Below, one piece after another: positions 1-5,308 of a DNA stretch of 6,388 nt. The notes below the pieces were generated by a model. It was not told the origin of the DNA and did no database searches. It was given only the letters and a program-made list of their open reading frames with translations. The position numbers and the translations under genes are program-made. The stretch is from JBDLID01 sp039715055 (GTDB lineage: Bacteria; Desulfobacterota; Desulfobulbia; Desulfobulbales; Desulfocapsaceae): NCBI GenBank assembly GCA_039715055.1, contig JBDLID010000158.1, positions 1 through 6,388 of the forward strand. The letters are read 5' to 3'. Within the stretch, counting starts at the first letter, position 1; each line of letters opens with the position of its first letter.

Positions 1-173
1 GGTGATAAATAGTTTTTGTCTCAGAGGCATAATGCCGCAGGGCGTCACAGTAGAGAATTAGTGTGGTATATAGGGGGCCAGGCCCGCCTCGTCGATTTAC
101 TAATACTAGCCTATAACAGGAATTATTTTCAAGCCCGGTCGTTTTGATGCAAATTGCAAATTGTCATACGTGA

Positions 174-278
174 CGGGAAAATCGTGTGTTTTGTCCCGGT
201 TTTGCTGAGAGGATATCACCCATTCACATTCAAGTGTGATGAGACAGCCGAGGATATCGACCAGTTGTGAGGCCGGGA
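174..278 (+). other. Nested inverted repeats with two competing pairings
   Basis: The segment TCCCG at 194-198 can pair with CGGGA upstream (174-178, continued by AAA/TTT with one bulged G) or, as TCCCGG (194-199), with CCGGGA downstream (273-278). The two pairings exclude each other. Inside the longer-range stem lie a GATATC/GATATC pairing (212-217 with 253-258) and a hairpin CAT-CACA/TGTG-ATG (221-241, one bulged T, loop TTCAAG). This is seen in the sequence. That it is a structured or switching RNA is inference, and no strong promoter for it was found. Confidence 0.3.
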
Positions 279-355
279 AGTAAAATGTTGGCTTTGTTTT
301 CGGAAAAAACAGATTGATTCAGGTTGCCCTGATAATTAATGCCTGTCCACAAGGG

Positions 356-375
356 AACTGAAAAGTTATTTTTTT
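356..375 (+). terminator. Weak terminator-like stem with T7 run
   Basis: AACT-GAAA-AGTT can form a four-base-pair stem with a GAAA loop, followed one base later by seven T (369-375). The stem is short and AT-rich, so intrinsic termination would be weak. A related ACTGAAAGTT motif recurs at 388-397 without a long T run. Confidence 0.2.
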
Positions 376-503
376 GACTAAGTTGAGACTGAAAGTTGCT
401 TTTCTGTGTCACAATGCGGCATGAAGTTTGTCTTGCAATAATTGCTGTAATGGGTGAAGCCAACTTTTTCCGAGATTAGGACTAGTTGTCTTGCAGGGAA
501 AGC

Positions 504-534
504 TTGAGAATAGAATCAGGAAAGGCTATATAAT
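504..534 (+). promoter_or_regulatory. Candidate sigma70-type promoter for the thiC-like operon
   Basis: TTGAGA (504-509, five of six matches to TTGACA) is followed by TATATAAT (527-534). Read as TATATA the spacing is 17; read as the perfect TATAAT (529-534) it is 19. Transcription would start near 540-542, giving a leader of about 100 bases before the ATG at 642. It is the best promoter match I see upstream of the operon. Confidence 0.55.
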
Positions 535-541
535 AAAAATA

Positions 542-579
542 GACTGAGTTGAAGATGGCTGTCTGGCCTTGTCTCAGTC
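542..579 (+). promoter_or_regulatory. Leader hairpin at the predicted 5' end of the thiC-like mRNA
   Basis: GACTGAG (542-548) and CTCAGTC (573-579) are a perfect seven-base inverted repeat around a 24-base loop, which may contain a small inner GGC/GCC stem. It sits within a base or two of the predicted transcription start. It does not contain the conserved TPP-riboswitch core (the CTGAT and GGATAAT region) nor an obvious cobalamin box. It may be an mRNA-stabilising stem or an unrecognised control element; the function is inferred only. Confidence 0.4.
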
Positions 580-641
580 CTATATCGAAGGGGAAGTACA
601 AAAAAAAAATTATCAAATGTCAGCATAAGGATACAGCTTGA

Positions 642-1970
642 ATGAGTATTAGAGAAGATGCCGCTAGCGGTAAAATTAGCCCCATGTTTGAACGTTGTGC
701 CGAGCTTGAAGGGCTGGCCGTCAGTGACCTGATAGCCGGTGTTGCCGATGGAACGATAGCCATAACCAAGAATAATAATCACGATTTTGAAAAGGTGATT
801 GCCATTGGCACGGGGACCAAGACCAAGGTCAATGCCAATATCGGTTCCTCAAGGGATATTGCAAGCCTTGATGAGGAGCTGGAAAAACTTCGGGTCTGTG
901 TCAAGGCCGGGGCCGATACGGTGATGGATTTGTCAATGGGGGGAGATCTCGATGCAGTACGCCGTGGAATCCTGGCTGACTGTCCCATCCCGCTGGGTAC
1001 GGTTCCCATCTACCAGGCAGTGGCCGAGACTGTAGAGCAGCAGCATAAAGAGATCACCGATGTGACCGTTGATCACATGTTCAAGACCATCGAGAAGCAG
1101 GCCATAGATGGAGTGGATTTTATGACCATCCACTGTGGTATCAACCGTGATCTGCAGAAGCGGCTTTCCAATCAGAAGCGGAACATGGGGGTGGTGAGTC
1201 GAGGCGGCTCTTTTACCCTGGAGTGGATGAGTCATCACAACAAGGAAAACCCCATGTTCGAGTATTTCGATGACCTGCTGGCCATTCTCAAGGAGCATGA
1301 GGTGACCCTGAGTCTTGGTGATGGCATTCGTCCGGGCTGCCTTTCCGATGCCACAGACCGCAACCAGGTTCAGGAGCTTATTCACCTCGGTGAACTTACT
1401 GAGCGGGCCTGGGATGCAGGGGTTCAGGTGATTATTGAAGGGCCCGGTCATATGCCCATGGATCAGATCACCGCCAACGTTCTTCTTCAGAAGAAGATCT
1501 GCAAGAATGCCCCGTTCTACGTTCTCGGTCCTCTGGTCACCGATATTGCACCGGGTTATGACCATATCACCGGGGCCATCGGCGGGGCTATTGCGGCGGC
1601 GGCTGGTGCCGATTACCTCTGTTACGTGACCCCTGCCGAGCACCTTAAATTACCGAACTGCGATGATGTCCATGAAGGTGTTATCGCCTCCAAGATTGCC
1701 GCCCATGCCGCCGACCTGGTCAAGGGTATCCCCGGGGCCAGGGAGATGGACGATAAAATGGCCGAACGCCGTAACAAGCTTGACTGGAAGGGGCAGATTG
1801 AACTGTCCATTGACCCGGAAAAGGCTGCCCGGTTCCGCCGTGAGGGCGGCAGTGACAAGACACCGGCCTGCTCCATGTGTGGCTCATACTGTGCTATCCA
1901 GGTGTTCAACCGTTCCCAGGTGAACTTGAAAAAGCATGAGCAGGAAGGAGGATGTAAGTCCAATGGGTGA
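642..1970 (+). CDS. thiC: ThiC-family radical SAM enzyme, short form (HMP-P synthase)
   Basis: ThiC converts 5-aminoimidazole ribotide to 4-amino-5-hydroxymethyl-2-methylpyrimidine phosphate, the pyrimidine half of thiamine, using SAM and a [4Fe-4S] cluster in the cytoplasm. The 442-residue protein is the short form lacking the N-terminal extension of the ~630-residue E. coli enzyme. Visible family motifs are VNANIG (63-68), GTVPIYQA (119-126), SLGDGIRPG (224-232), EGPGH (266-270), DIAPGYDH (301-308) and TPAEH (330-334). H270 and H334 fit the family's metal-binding histidines. The C-terminal cluster motif is C410-x2-C413-x3-C417, one residue shorter than the usual CX2CX4C. The start is fixed by a TGA directly upstream (639-641) and AAGGAT nine bases before the ATG. 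The paralogue BzaF (5-hydroxybenzimidazole synthase for anaerobic cobamide ligands) is an alternative; GTVPIYQA and overall pattern favour ThiC. No other thiamine gene is nearby. Confidence 0.85.
   Translation: MSIREDAASGKISPMFERCAELEGLAVSDLIAGVADGTIAITKNNNHDFEKVIAIGTGTKTKVNANIGSSRDIASLDEELEKLRVCVKAGADTVMDLSMGGDLDAVRRGILADCPIPLGTVPIYQAVAETVEQQHKEITDVTVDHMFKTIEKQAIDGVDFMTIHCGINRDLQKRLSNQKRNMGVVSRGGSFTLEWMSHHNKENPMFEYFDDLLAILKEHEVTLSLGDGIRPGCLSDATDRNQVQELIHLGELTERAWDAGVQVIIEGPGHMPMDQITANVLLQKKICKNAPFYVLGPLVTDIAPGYDHITGAIGGAIAAAAGADYLCYVTPAEHLKLPNCDDVHEGVIASKIAAHAADLVKGIPGAREMDDKMAERRNKLDWKGQIELSIDPEKAARFRREGGSDKTPACSMCGSYCAIQVFNRSQVNLKKHEQEGGCKSNG
1946..1951 (+). promoter_or_regulatory. Ribosome binding site deciding the membrane-protein start
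   Basis: A perfect AGGAGG lies inside the end of the thiC-like gene, 11 bases before the ATG at 1963. The alternative in-frame ATG at 1936 lies upstream of it with no comparable site, so 1963 is preferred. Confidence 0.6.
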
Positions 1971-2295
1971 TTTTTGGAACAAGATCGTTCTCTGGTTTGA
2001 ATCGACCAAGGTTCAGGAGCAGATCAAGGAAGTAGACGCCGCCGGCCTTTTTTCAAACCCGTGGTTTATGGTACCTTTTGTTGCAATGATCGCCTGGATG
2101 ATCTGGAAACAGTCATTCAGGGATCTAGTTATAATCACGATTTTTGTTGCTGTCTGGTGGGTGACCGGTACCGAGTACATGCACTCCCTTACTGTTAACG
2201 GGGAATTGCAGATGAACAAGGTTCTGCCGGTATTGTTCGGTGGTGCCATAGCCCTAGGTGTCATCGTTTACCTGTTGTTTGGTCGATCCGATTGA
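1963..2295 (+). CDS. Small three-helix inner-membrane protein, function unknown
   Basis: I do not recognise the family. From ATG 1963 the product is 110 residues (119 if ATG 1936 is used). The first ~25 residues are charged and look amphipathic (WNKIVLWFE onward). Three hydrophobic stretches follow, at about 33-49, 54-70 and 87-106, separated by short loops with few charges, so a polytopic inner-membrane protein is likely. There is no signal peptide, no cysteine and no catalytic motif. It overlaps the thiC-like gene by eight bases and ends 14 bases before the next start, which implies one transcript and translational coupling. A role linked to either neighbour, such as transport or anchoring, is possible but unsupported by motifs. 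Confidence 0.75.
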   Translation: MGDFWNKIVLWFESTKVQEQIKEVDAAGLFSNPWFMVPFVAMIAWMIWKQSFRDLVIITIFVAVWWVTGTEYMHSLTVNGELQMNKVLPVLFGGAIALGVIVYLLFGRSD

Positions 2296-2309
2296 CGGAG
2301 CATTTTTGA

Positions 2310-3380
2310 ATGCAATTTCGAAACGGCGTTTTCATCATCACAGAGGAAAAGTATTGTCCCCTATATAATGTGGGCGAGGAGCTGGTTGTTCAAAGCGGTC
2401 AGCTGAAGCTGCCTGCTGCCAAGCCGACCTGCCTCACCCTGACCAGGGATTTGATTGAACTCGCTTCGGAAGATATTGCCTTTGAGCATTACATGCAGGG
2501 CAGCACTAAAAAGGCGAAGTTTGAGTGCGGAGGCTGCACCGGTCTGATTCGTTTTGAATTCAAGAAGGAACGAGAGTTTGCCACCCTGCAGATGAAGCTG
2601 CTGGCAGCTGCGGAAAGAAAGGAGAAGCTGAAGAAAATAGCCCAGTTTGCAGGGTTGCTGAGGACCGTTGAAATCTTTTTCCCCTTAAGTGATGATGACC
2701 TCCTTGACCTGGCTGCCCTGCTTACACTGGATGATTATAACTGGGGGTTCCCCATCATTCAGAAGGGCGAACCGGGCACCCATCTCTACATCATCCTCGC
2801 CGGCCGTGTCGAAGTCATGGATGAGGACGGGGTCACTCTTGCCGAGCTGGCCCACGGCGATGTCTTCGGAGAGATGAGCCTGCTCTCCGGCGAACCGGTG
2901 ACCACCACCATCATGGCCCGGGAGCCCTGCAAGATCGCGGCGCTGAGTCAGAAGAATTTCCGCCATGTCCTCAACCGGTTTCCGGCCCTGCAGGTCTTTT
3001 TCTATAAGCTCCTGGTCAGTCGCATCACCTCCATCAACCTCCAGCGGGCCGAAGAGTTGTCCTCGGGAATGGTTGGCCAGCTCTCCGATATTCCGCCGGT
3101 GGAGCTCTGCCAGATGATCAACTCCAACCAGAAGACCGGCCGGCTCACACTGGAAAGCGATGACAACAAGGCCCATCTCTTGTTCAATGAGGGGGAACTG
3201 GTTTATGCCATCTATCTGAGCGAGAAAGGCAAAGAGGCCTTTTACAGGGTGCTTGGAATCAACAGTGGCCGTTTCAAGTTCGTCCACGGCCTGACCAAAA
3301 AGGAGCTCGAGCATGATGTGGTTGGCGGCTTCATGGCAATGCTCATGGAGGGAATGAGGCGGATTGATGATGAGGCTTAA
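2310..3380 (+). CDS. Cyclic-nucleotide-binding-like regulator with C-terminal DUF4388 (PatA-like) domain
   Basis: This 356-residue protein has three parts. Residues 1-95 form a cysteine-containing domain (C16, C41 and a C73-GG-C76 pair) that loosely resembles TIGR04076-type proteins. Residues ~118-235 form a CRP-like cyclic nucleotide-binding beta-barrel, with GEPGTHLYIILAGRVEV (153-169) and the cassette GDVFGEMSLLSGEP (183-196). Residues ~254-352 match a DUF4388/PatA-type domain (IPPVELCQMINSNQKTGRLTL, then LLFNEGELVYA). No DNA-binding helix-turn-helix follows the barrel, so it is probably a signalling or adaptor protein rather than a transcription factor. In the cassette the usual arginine after proline is V197 (PV-TTT), so cAMP/cGMP binding by the classical mode is doubtful. 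CGGAG nine bases upstream supports the ATG. It is the last gene of the thiC-like operon, and its stop overlaps the stop of guaD. Confidence 0.85.
   Translation: MQFRNGVFIITEEKYCPLYNVGEELVVQSGQLKLPAAKPTCLTLTRDLIELASEDIAFEHYMQGSTKKAKFECGGCTGLIRFEFKKEREFATLQMKLLAAAERKEKLKKIAQFAGLLRTVEIFFPLSDDDLLDLAALLTLDDYNWGFPIIQKGEPGTHLYIILAGRVEVMDEDGVTLAELAHGDVFGEMSLLSGEPVTTTIMAREPCKIAALSQKNFRHVLNRFPALQVFFYKLLVSRITSINLQRAEELSSGMVGQLSDIPPVELCQMINSNQKTGRLTLESDDNKAHLLFNEGELVYAIYLSEKGKEAFYRVLGINSGRFKFVHGLTKKELEHDVVGGFMAMLMEGMRRIDDEA
3377..3380. other. Shared stop codons of two convergent genes
   Basis: The palindrome TTAA contains the TAA of the plus-strand regulator (3378-3380) and, on the other strand, the TAA of guaD (3379-3377). 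There is no intergenic space, so any terminator for one gene must lie within the coding region of the other. I see no strong hairpin with a T-run on either side. Confidence 0.95.
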
Positions 3381-3865
3381 TAGAGAATCTTGTCTTCAAA
3401 CTCTTCCCACAGCCGGAATCCTTCAAGAGCTGCATCCCGCATTAAACACTGCATCCTGATACTTCTTTTTTCTCTCTTCATTCCCAGCTCCCGGTAAATC
3501 AGGTCATCATTGAAACCTGCTTTGGCGGCATCGTGTCGATCGGCACCAAAGACCACCCGTTCGATCCCGGCCCAGTAGACGGCAGCCAGGCACATGGGGC
3601 ATGGCTCACAGGAGCTGTAGAGGACACACCCGCTGAGGTCGAAGTCATTGACAGCTTCACAGGCCCTGCGGATACAGACAATTTCGGCGTGGGCGGTGGG
3701 GTCGTTTGTCGAGGTTACCCGGTTCCACCCCCTGGCCAGGATCTCATCGCCTCTGGTAATTACCGCTCCAAAGGGTCCCCCTTCACCTGCCGTCATCTTC
3801 TCTCTGGCCAAAGTGATGGCCTCGGTCATAAATTTTTTATCAAGGCTGCTGATTCCTACTTTCAT
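3377..3865 (-). CDS. guaD: Guanine deaminase of the cytidine-deaminase fold
   Basis: GuaD hydrolyses guanine to xanthine and ammonia in the cytoplasm, a step of purine salvage or purine nitrogen use. The 162-residue protein carries the zinc site H59-A-E61 (in NDPTAHAE) and P88-C-P-M-C92. It also has features I associate with Bacillus subtilis GuaD rather than the tRNA adenosine deaminase TadA: GGPFGAVI (29-36), WNRVTSTNDPTAHAE, a DAAKAGFNDD segment (112-121) before IYREL, and a C-terminal tyrosine as last residue. The length fits the ~156-residue family. The minus-strand GGAG at 3879-3876 lies 10 bases before the ATG. The gene is convergent with the DUF4388 regulator and divergent from ferritin. 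A related deaminase of other specificity is possible, but guanine is the best call. Confidence 0.85.
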   Translation of the reverse strand: MKVGISSLDKKFMTEAITLAREKMTAGEGGPFGAVITRGDEILARGWNRVTSTNDPTAHAEIVCIRRACEAVNDFDLSGCVLYSSCEPCPMCLAAVYWAGIERVVFGADRHDAAKAGFNDDLIYRELGMKREKRSIRMQCLMRDAALEGFRLWEEFEDKILY

Positions 3866-3986
3866 GATGGCACCACTCCAGTTATATTCTCATTGTTGTA
3901 CAGGAAAGCAGCGGCTTTACCATCGACATTTTAACTGCCCCTTTGCTGCATAATTAAATTAACACACCACACCGGGAGATATCATT
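3866..3986. promoter_or_regulatory. Divergent intergenic region between guaD and ferritin
   Basis: These 121 bases must carry the start signals for both genes. For ferritin, GGGAG (3974-3978) lies eight bases before the ATG. CATAAT (3949-3954) is a possible -10, with TCGACA (3923-3928) upstream at a long spacing of 20. GATATCATTATGA (3978-3990) only weakly resembles a Fur half-site array. No convincing promoter was found for guaD; the minus-strand TATAAC is very close to its start codon. Confidence 0.4.
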
Positions 3987-4490
3987 ATGAAAAAAGAAAT
4001 GGAAGATGCCTTTAATAGTCAGGTCAATGCCGAGATGTATTCCAGCTACCTCTACCTTGCCATGGAATCCTATTTTCAATCCATCAGCCTCAGCGGCTTT
4101 GCCAAGTGGATGCGCGGTCAGGTTCAGGAGGAACTGTTTCACGGTATGAAAATGTACGATTACGTTCATGAGCGGGGTGGCAAGGCAAAGCTTGAAGCCA
4201 TTGAAAAGCCTGTGGAAAGCTGGAGCTCACCGCTCGCTGCCTTTGAGCACATTCTTGAACATGAACAAATGGTCACCTCCCTGATCAATGACTTGATTGA
4301 GGTTGCACTGTCAGCTCGGGATCATGCTGCCAAGGCCTTTCTTGACTGGTTCATCGTTGAGCAGGTGGAAGAGGAGGCCAGTGTCGGTGAAATTGTTGAC
4401 CGGTTGAAGCTGATCGGAGATGACTCCTCCGGCCTTTTTCTCCTTGATGCCGAACTTGCCAAGCGTTCGTTTACTCTTCCCGTGGAGTAG
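3987..4490 (+). CDS. ftnA: Bacterial non-heme ferritin (FtnA type)
   Basis: Ferritin oxidises Fe(II) and stores it as a mineral inside a 24-subunit cytoplasmic shell, protecting against free iron and, in anaerobes, against oxygen stress. The 167-residue protein aligns along its length with E. coli FtnA. Ferroxidase ligands are visible as E16 (NAEMYSSYLY), E49 and H52 (QEELFH), E93 (EHEQ), and Q126 and E129 (EQVEEE); Y23 matches the family tyrosine. No heme-binding methionine pattern of bacterioferritin is evident. The start is supported by GGGAG eight bases upstream. It is transcribed away from guaD and toward the DVU0298-type gene, with 107 bases between. Iron control is plausible from a Fur-like palindrome downstream (4572-4586), but the site before ferritin itself is weak. 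Confidence 0.93.
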   Translation: MKKEMEDAFNSQVNAEMYSSYLYLAMESYFQSISLSGFAKWMRGQVQEELFHGMKMYDYVHERGGKAKLEAIEKPVESWSSPLAAFEHILEHEQMVTSLINDLIEVALSARDHAAKAFLDWFIVEQVEEEASVGEIVDRLKLIGDDSSGLFLLDAELAKRSFTLPVE

Positions 4491-4492
4491 CT

Positions 4493-4526
4493 TTTGACCC
4501 GCTTATAAATGCCATGGTGGGTTAAA
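4493..4526 (+). terminator. Possible stem-loop after ferritin
   Basis: TTTGACCC (4493-4500) and GGGTTAAA (4519-4526) can form an eight-pair stem with one G-U pair and an 18-base loop, just after the ferritin stop. No T-tract follows, so it may be only an mRNA 3'-end stem or a chance repeat. Confidence 0.3.
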
Positions 4527-4532
4527 CTCAGC

Positions 4533-4560
4533 TTGCACCCTCCCGAAAAAAGATTATCAT
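4533..4560 (+). promoter_or_regulatory. Candidate promoter for the DVU0298-type gene
   Basis: TTGCAC (4533-4538; three of six matches) and TATCAT (4555-4560; five of six) are 16 bases apart. The start would fall on or just before the Fur-like palindrome at 4572-4586. The weak -35 keeps confidence low. Confidence 0.3.
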
Positions 4561-4571
4561 TTCTTCTCAAG

Positions 4572-4586
4572 TGATAATTGATATCA
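4572..4586. promoter_or_regulatory. Fur-box-like palindrome
   Basis: TGATAATTGATATCA matches 12 of 14 fixed positions of the 7-1-7 Fur consensus TGATAATnATTATCA. An additional ATTATCA half-site lies at 4553-4559, making a perfect inverted repeat with TGATAAT across 12 bases. The location, between a candidate promoter and the ribosome binding site, is where a repressor would act. The match is seen; binding by Fur is inferred. Confidence 0.4.
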
Positions 4587-4588
4587 GT

Positions 4589-4593
4589 GGAGG
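4589..4593 (+). promoter_or_regulatory. Ribosome binding site deciding the DVU0298-type start
   Basis: GGAGG lies four bases before ATG 4598. The in-frame GTG at 4571 lies upstream of this site and inside the Fur-like repeat, so the ATG is preferred. Confidence 0.65.
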
Positions 4594-4597
4594 AACT

Positions 4598-5308
4598 ATG
4601 GGAAGCAGAGCGATCAAAAAGGAGATCCTGCACCTTTTAAATGAAGATGATCTTGGAGTTATTCGGAAAAAAACCGGCAACTACCCGGAAAAGGATCTGA
4701 TCAACCCCTTGTTTTCAGGGCTGTACCGGCCGGAAGAACGAATTCGCTGGCATGCAGTAAGTATATTCGGTGAAGTGCTCAACCGTCTTGCAGAACGAGA
4801 CATGGAGGCGGCCCGGATCGTCATGCGCCGTTTCCTATGGAGTCTCAATGATGAGTCCGGAGGAATCGGCTGGGGGGCACCCGAGGCCATGGCTGAAGCC
4901 ATGCGCTGTCATAAACGGTTGCGCGACGAGTATCTCCACATGCTGATTTCTTATATGCGGCAGGATGGTCCGTTGATTCATCAGGACGGTAATTTTCTCG
5001 AGCTGCCTGAGTTACAGCGGGGGTTGCTCTGGGGGATCGGCCGTCTGGCCTCTGAGCATGATGAGCTGCTGAGGTCAAAGGGGGTGCTGGACGATCTGCC
5101 TCCCTATCTGCTGGCAAGCGACGGCCAGGTCAGGGGGCTTAGCGCATGGTGTCTCGGTTTGCTGGGAGCATCGGTGGCAAAGAAGAGATTGGAAACACTT
5201 GTTAATGACCCTGCACTGGTGCGGCTCTACCTGGATGGTGAAATACGGGAGATCACCACCGGGGAACTAGCCCGCCAGGCATTAGACACTGTACTGGAGA
5301 CGGTTTGA
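4598..5308 (+). CDS. DVU0298-type helical (HEAT-like) repeat protein
   Basis: The 236-residue product is mostly alpha-helical with HEAT-like units, for example INPLFSGLYRPEERIRWHAV (35-54) and the segment around 173-203 (DGQVRGLSAWCLGLLG). It resembles, from memory, the DVU0298 family of Desulfovibrio and related bacteria. That family's function is not known to me. The strongest conserved-looking signature is WSLNDESGGIGWGAPEAM (81-98), followed by DGNFLELPELQRGLLWGIG (130-148). These glycine-, aspartate- and tryptophan-rich segments look more like a ligand or partner site than plain repeat scaffold. There is no signal peptide or membrane segment, so it is probably cytoplasmic. Its TGA overlaps the TTG start of the next gene, implying translational coupling. 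A Fur-like palindrome precedes it. Protein-protein scaffolding is the general expectation for HEAT folds. Confidence 0.85.
   Translation: MGSRAIKKEILHLLNEDDLGVIRKKTGNYPEKDLINPLFSGLYRPEERIRWHAVSIFGEVLNRLAERDMEAARIVMRRFLWSLNDESGGIGWGAPEAMAEAMRCHKRLRDEYLHMLISYMRQDGPLIHQDGNFLELPELQRGLLWGIGRLASEHDELLRSKGVLDDLPPYLLASDGQVRGLSAWCLGLLGASVAKKRLETLVNDPALVRLYLDGEIREITTGELARQALDTVLETV
5296..5299 (+). promoter_or_regulatory. Ribosome binding site supporting the TTG start at 5305
   Basis: GGAG lies five bases before TTG 5305. The alternative GTG at 5341 has only a GGA abutting the codon, too close to work, so the TTG in the TTGA overlap is preferred. Confidence 0.5.

Larger units (their letters stand above)
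1..641. other. Gene-poor leader region upstream of the thiC-like gene
   Basis: No reading frame here looks like a real protein: the longest minus-strand frames (230-463 and 516-782) show no recognisable motif and the second runs into thiC. The stretch is more AT-rich than the coding parts. It holds a GC palindrome GGGCCAGGCCC (75-85), a tandem GCAAATT repeat (149-162), competing inverted repeats (174-278), two GAGGATATC copies (209-217, 250-258), a short stem followed by seven T (356-375), the palindrome GCAATAATTGC (435-445), a promoter (504-534), a leader hairpin (542-579) and an A10 run (600-609). The first ~60 bases could include the end of an upstream gene, but this cannot be shown. Confidence 0.6.

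Noticed and set aside
2..61. Possible C-terminal end of an upstream gene (19 codons before TAG)
   Set aside because: Too short to judge; the residues match nothing I recognise and the frame may be open by chance.
205..280. TPP riboswitch suggested by CTGAGA followed by ACCC and a later GGGAAG upstream of a thiC gene
   Set aside because: The essential AACCTGAT...GGATAAT...CC.GCG core is absent and the P2/P3 pairing cannot be drawn. The CTGAGA is probably chance.
230..463. Minus-strand 77-codon frame
   Set aside because: No family signature, no clear ribosome binding site, and it lies across the inverted repeats of the leader region.
1..641. Cobalamin riboswitch, which would favour a BzaF role
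   Set aside because: No GCCACTG element or B12-box-like sequence was found by eye.
933..1643. Long minus-strand frame of 236 codons inside thiC
   Set aside because: It is the antisense shadow of a strongly conserved gene; no independent motif is visible.
2685..3314. Minus-strand frame of 209 codons inside the DUF4388 regulator gene
   Set aside because: Antisense shadow favoured by codon bias; the plus-strand product has clear domains.
3377..3865. TadA, the tRNA adenosine deaminase, as identity of the minus-strand gene
   Set aside because: The DAAKAGFNDD segment, IYREL and terminal tyrosine resemble GuaD, and TadA-type features are weaker.
3978..3990. Fur box at the ferritin start
   Set aside because: GATATCATTATGA lacks the central spacer of the 7-1-7 consensus and overlaps the start codon; it is much weaker than the site at 4572-4586.
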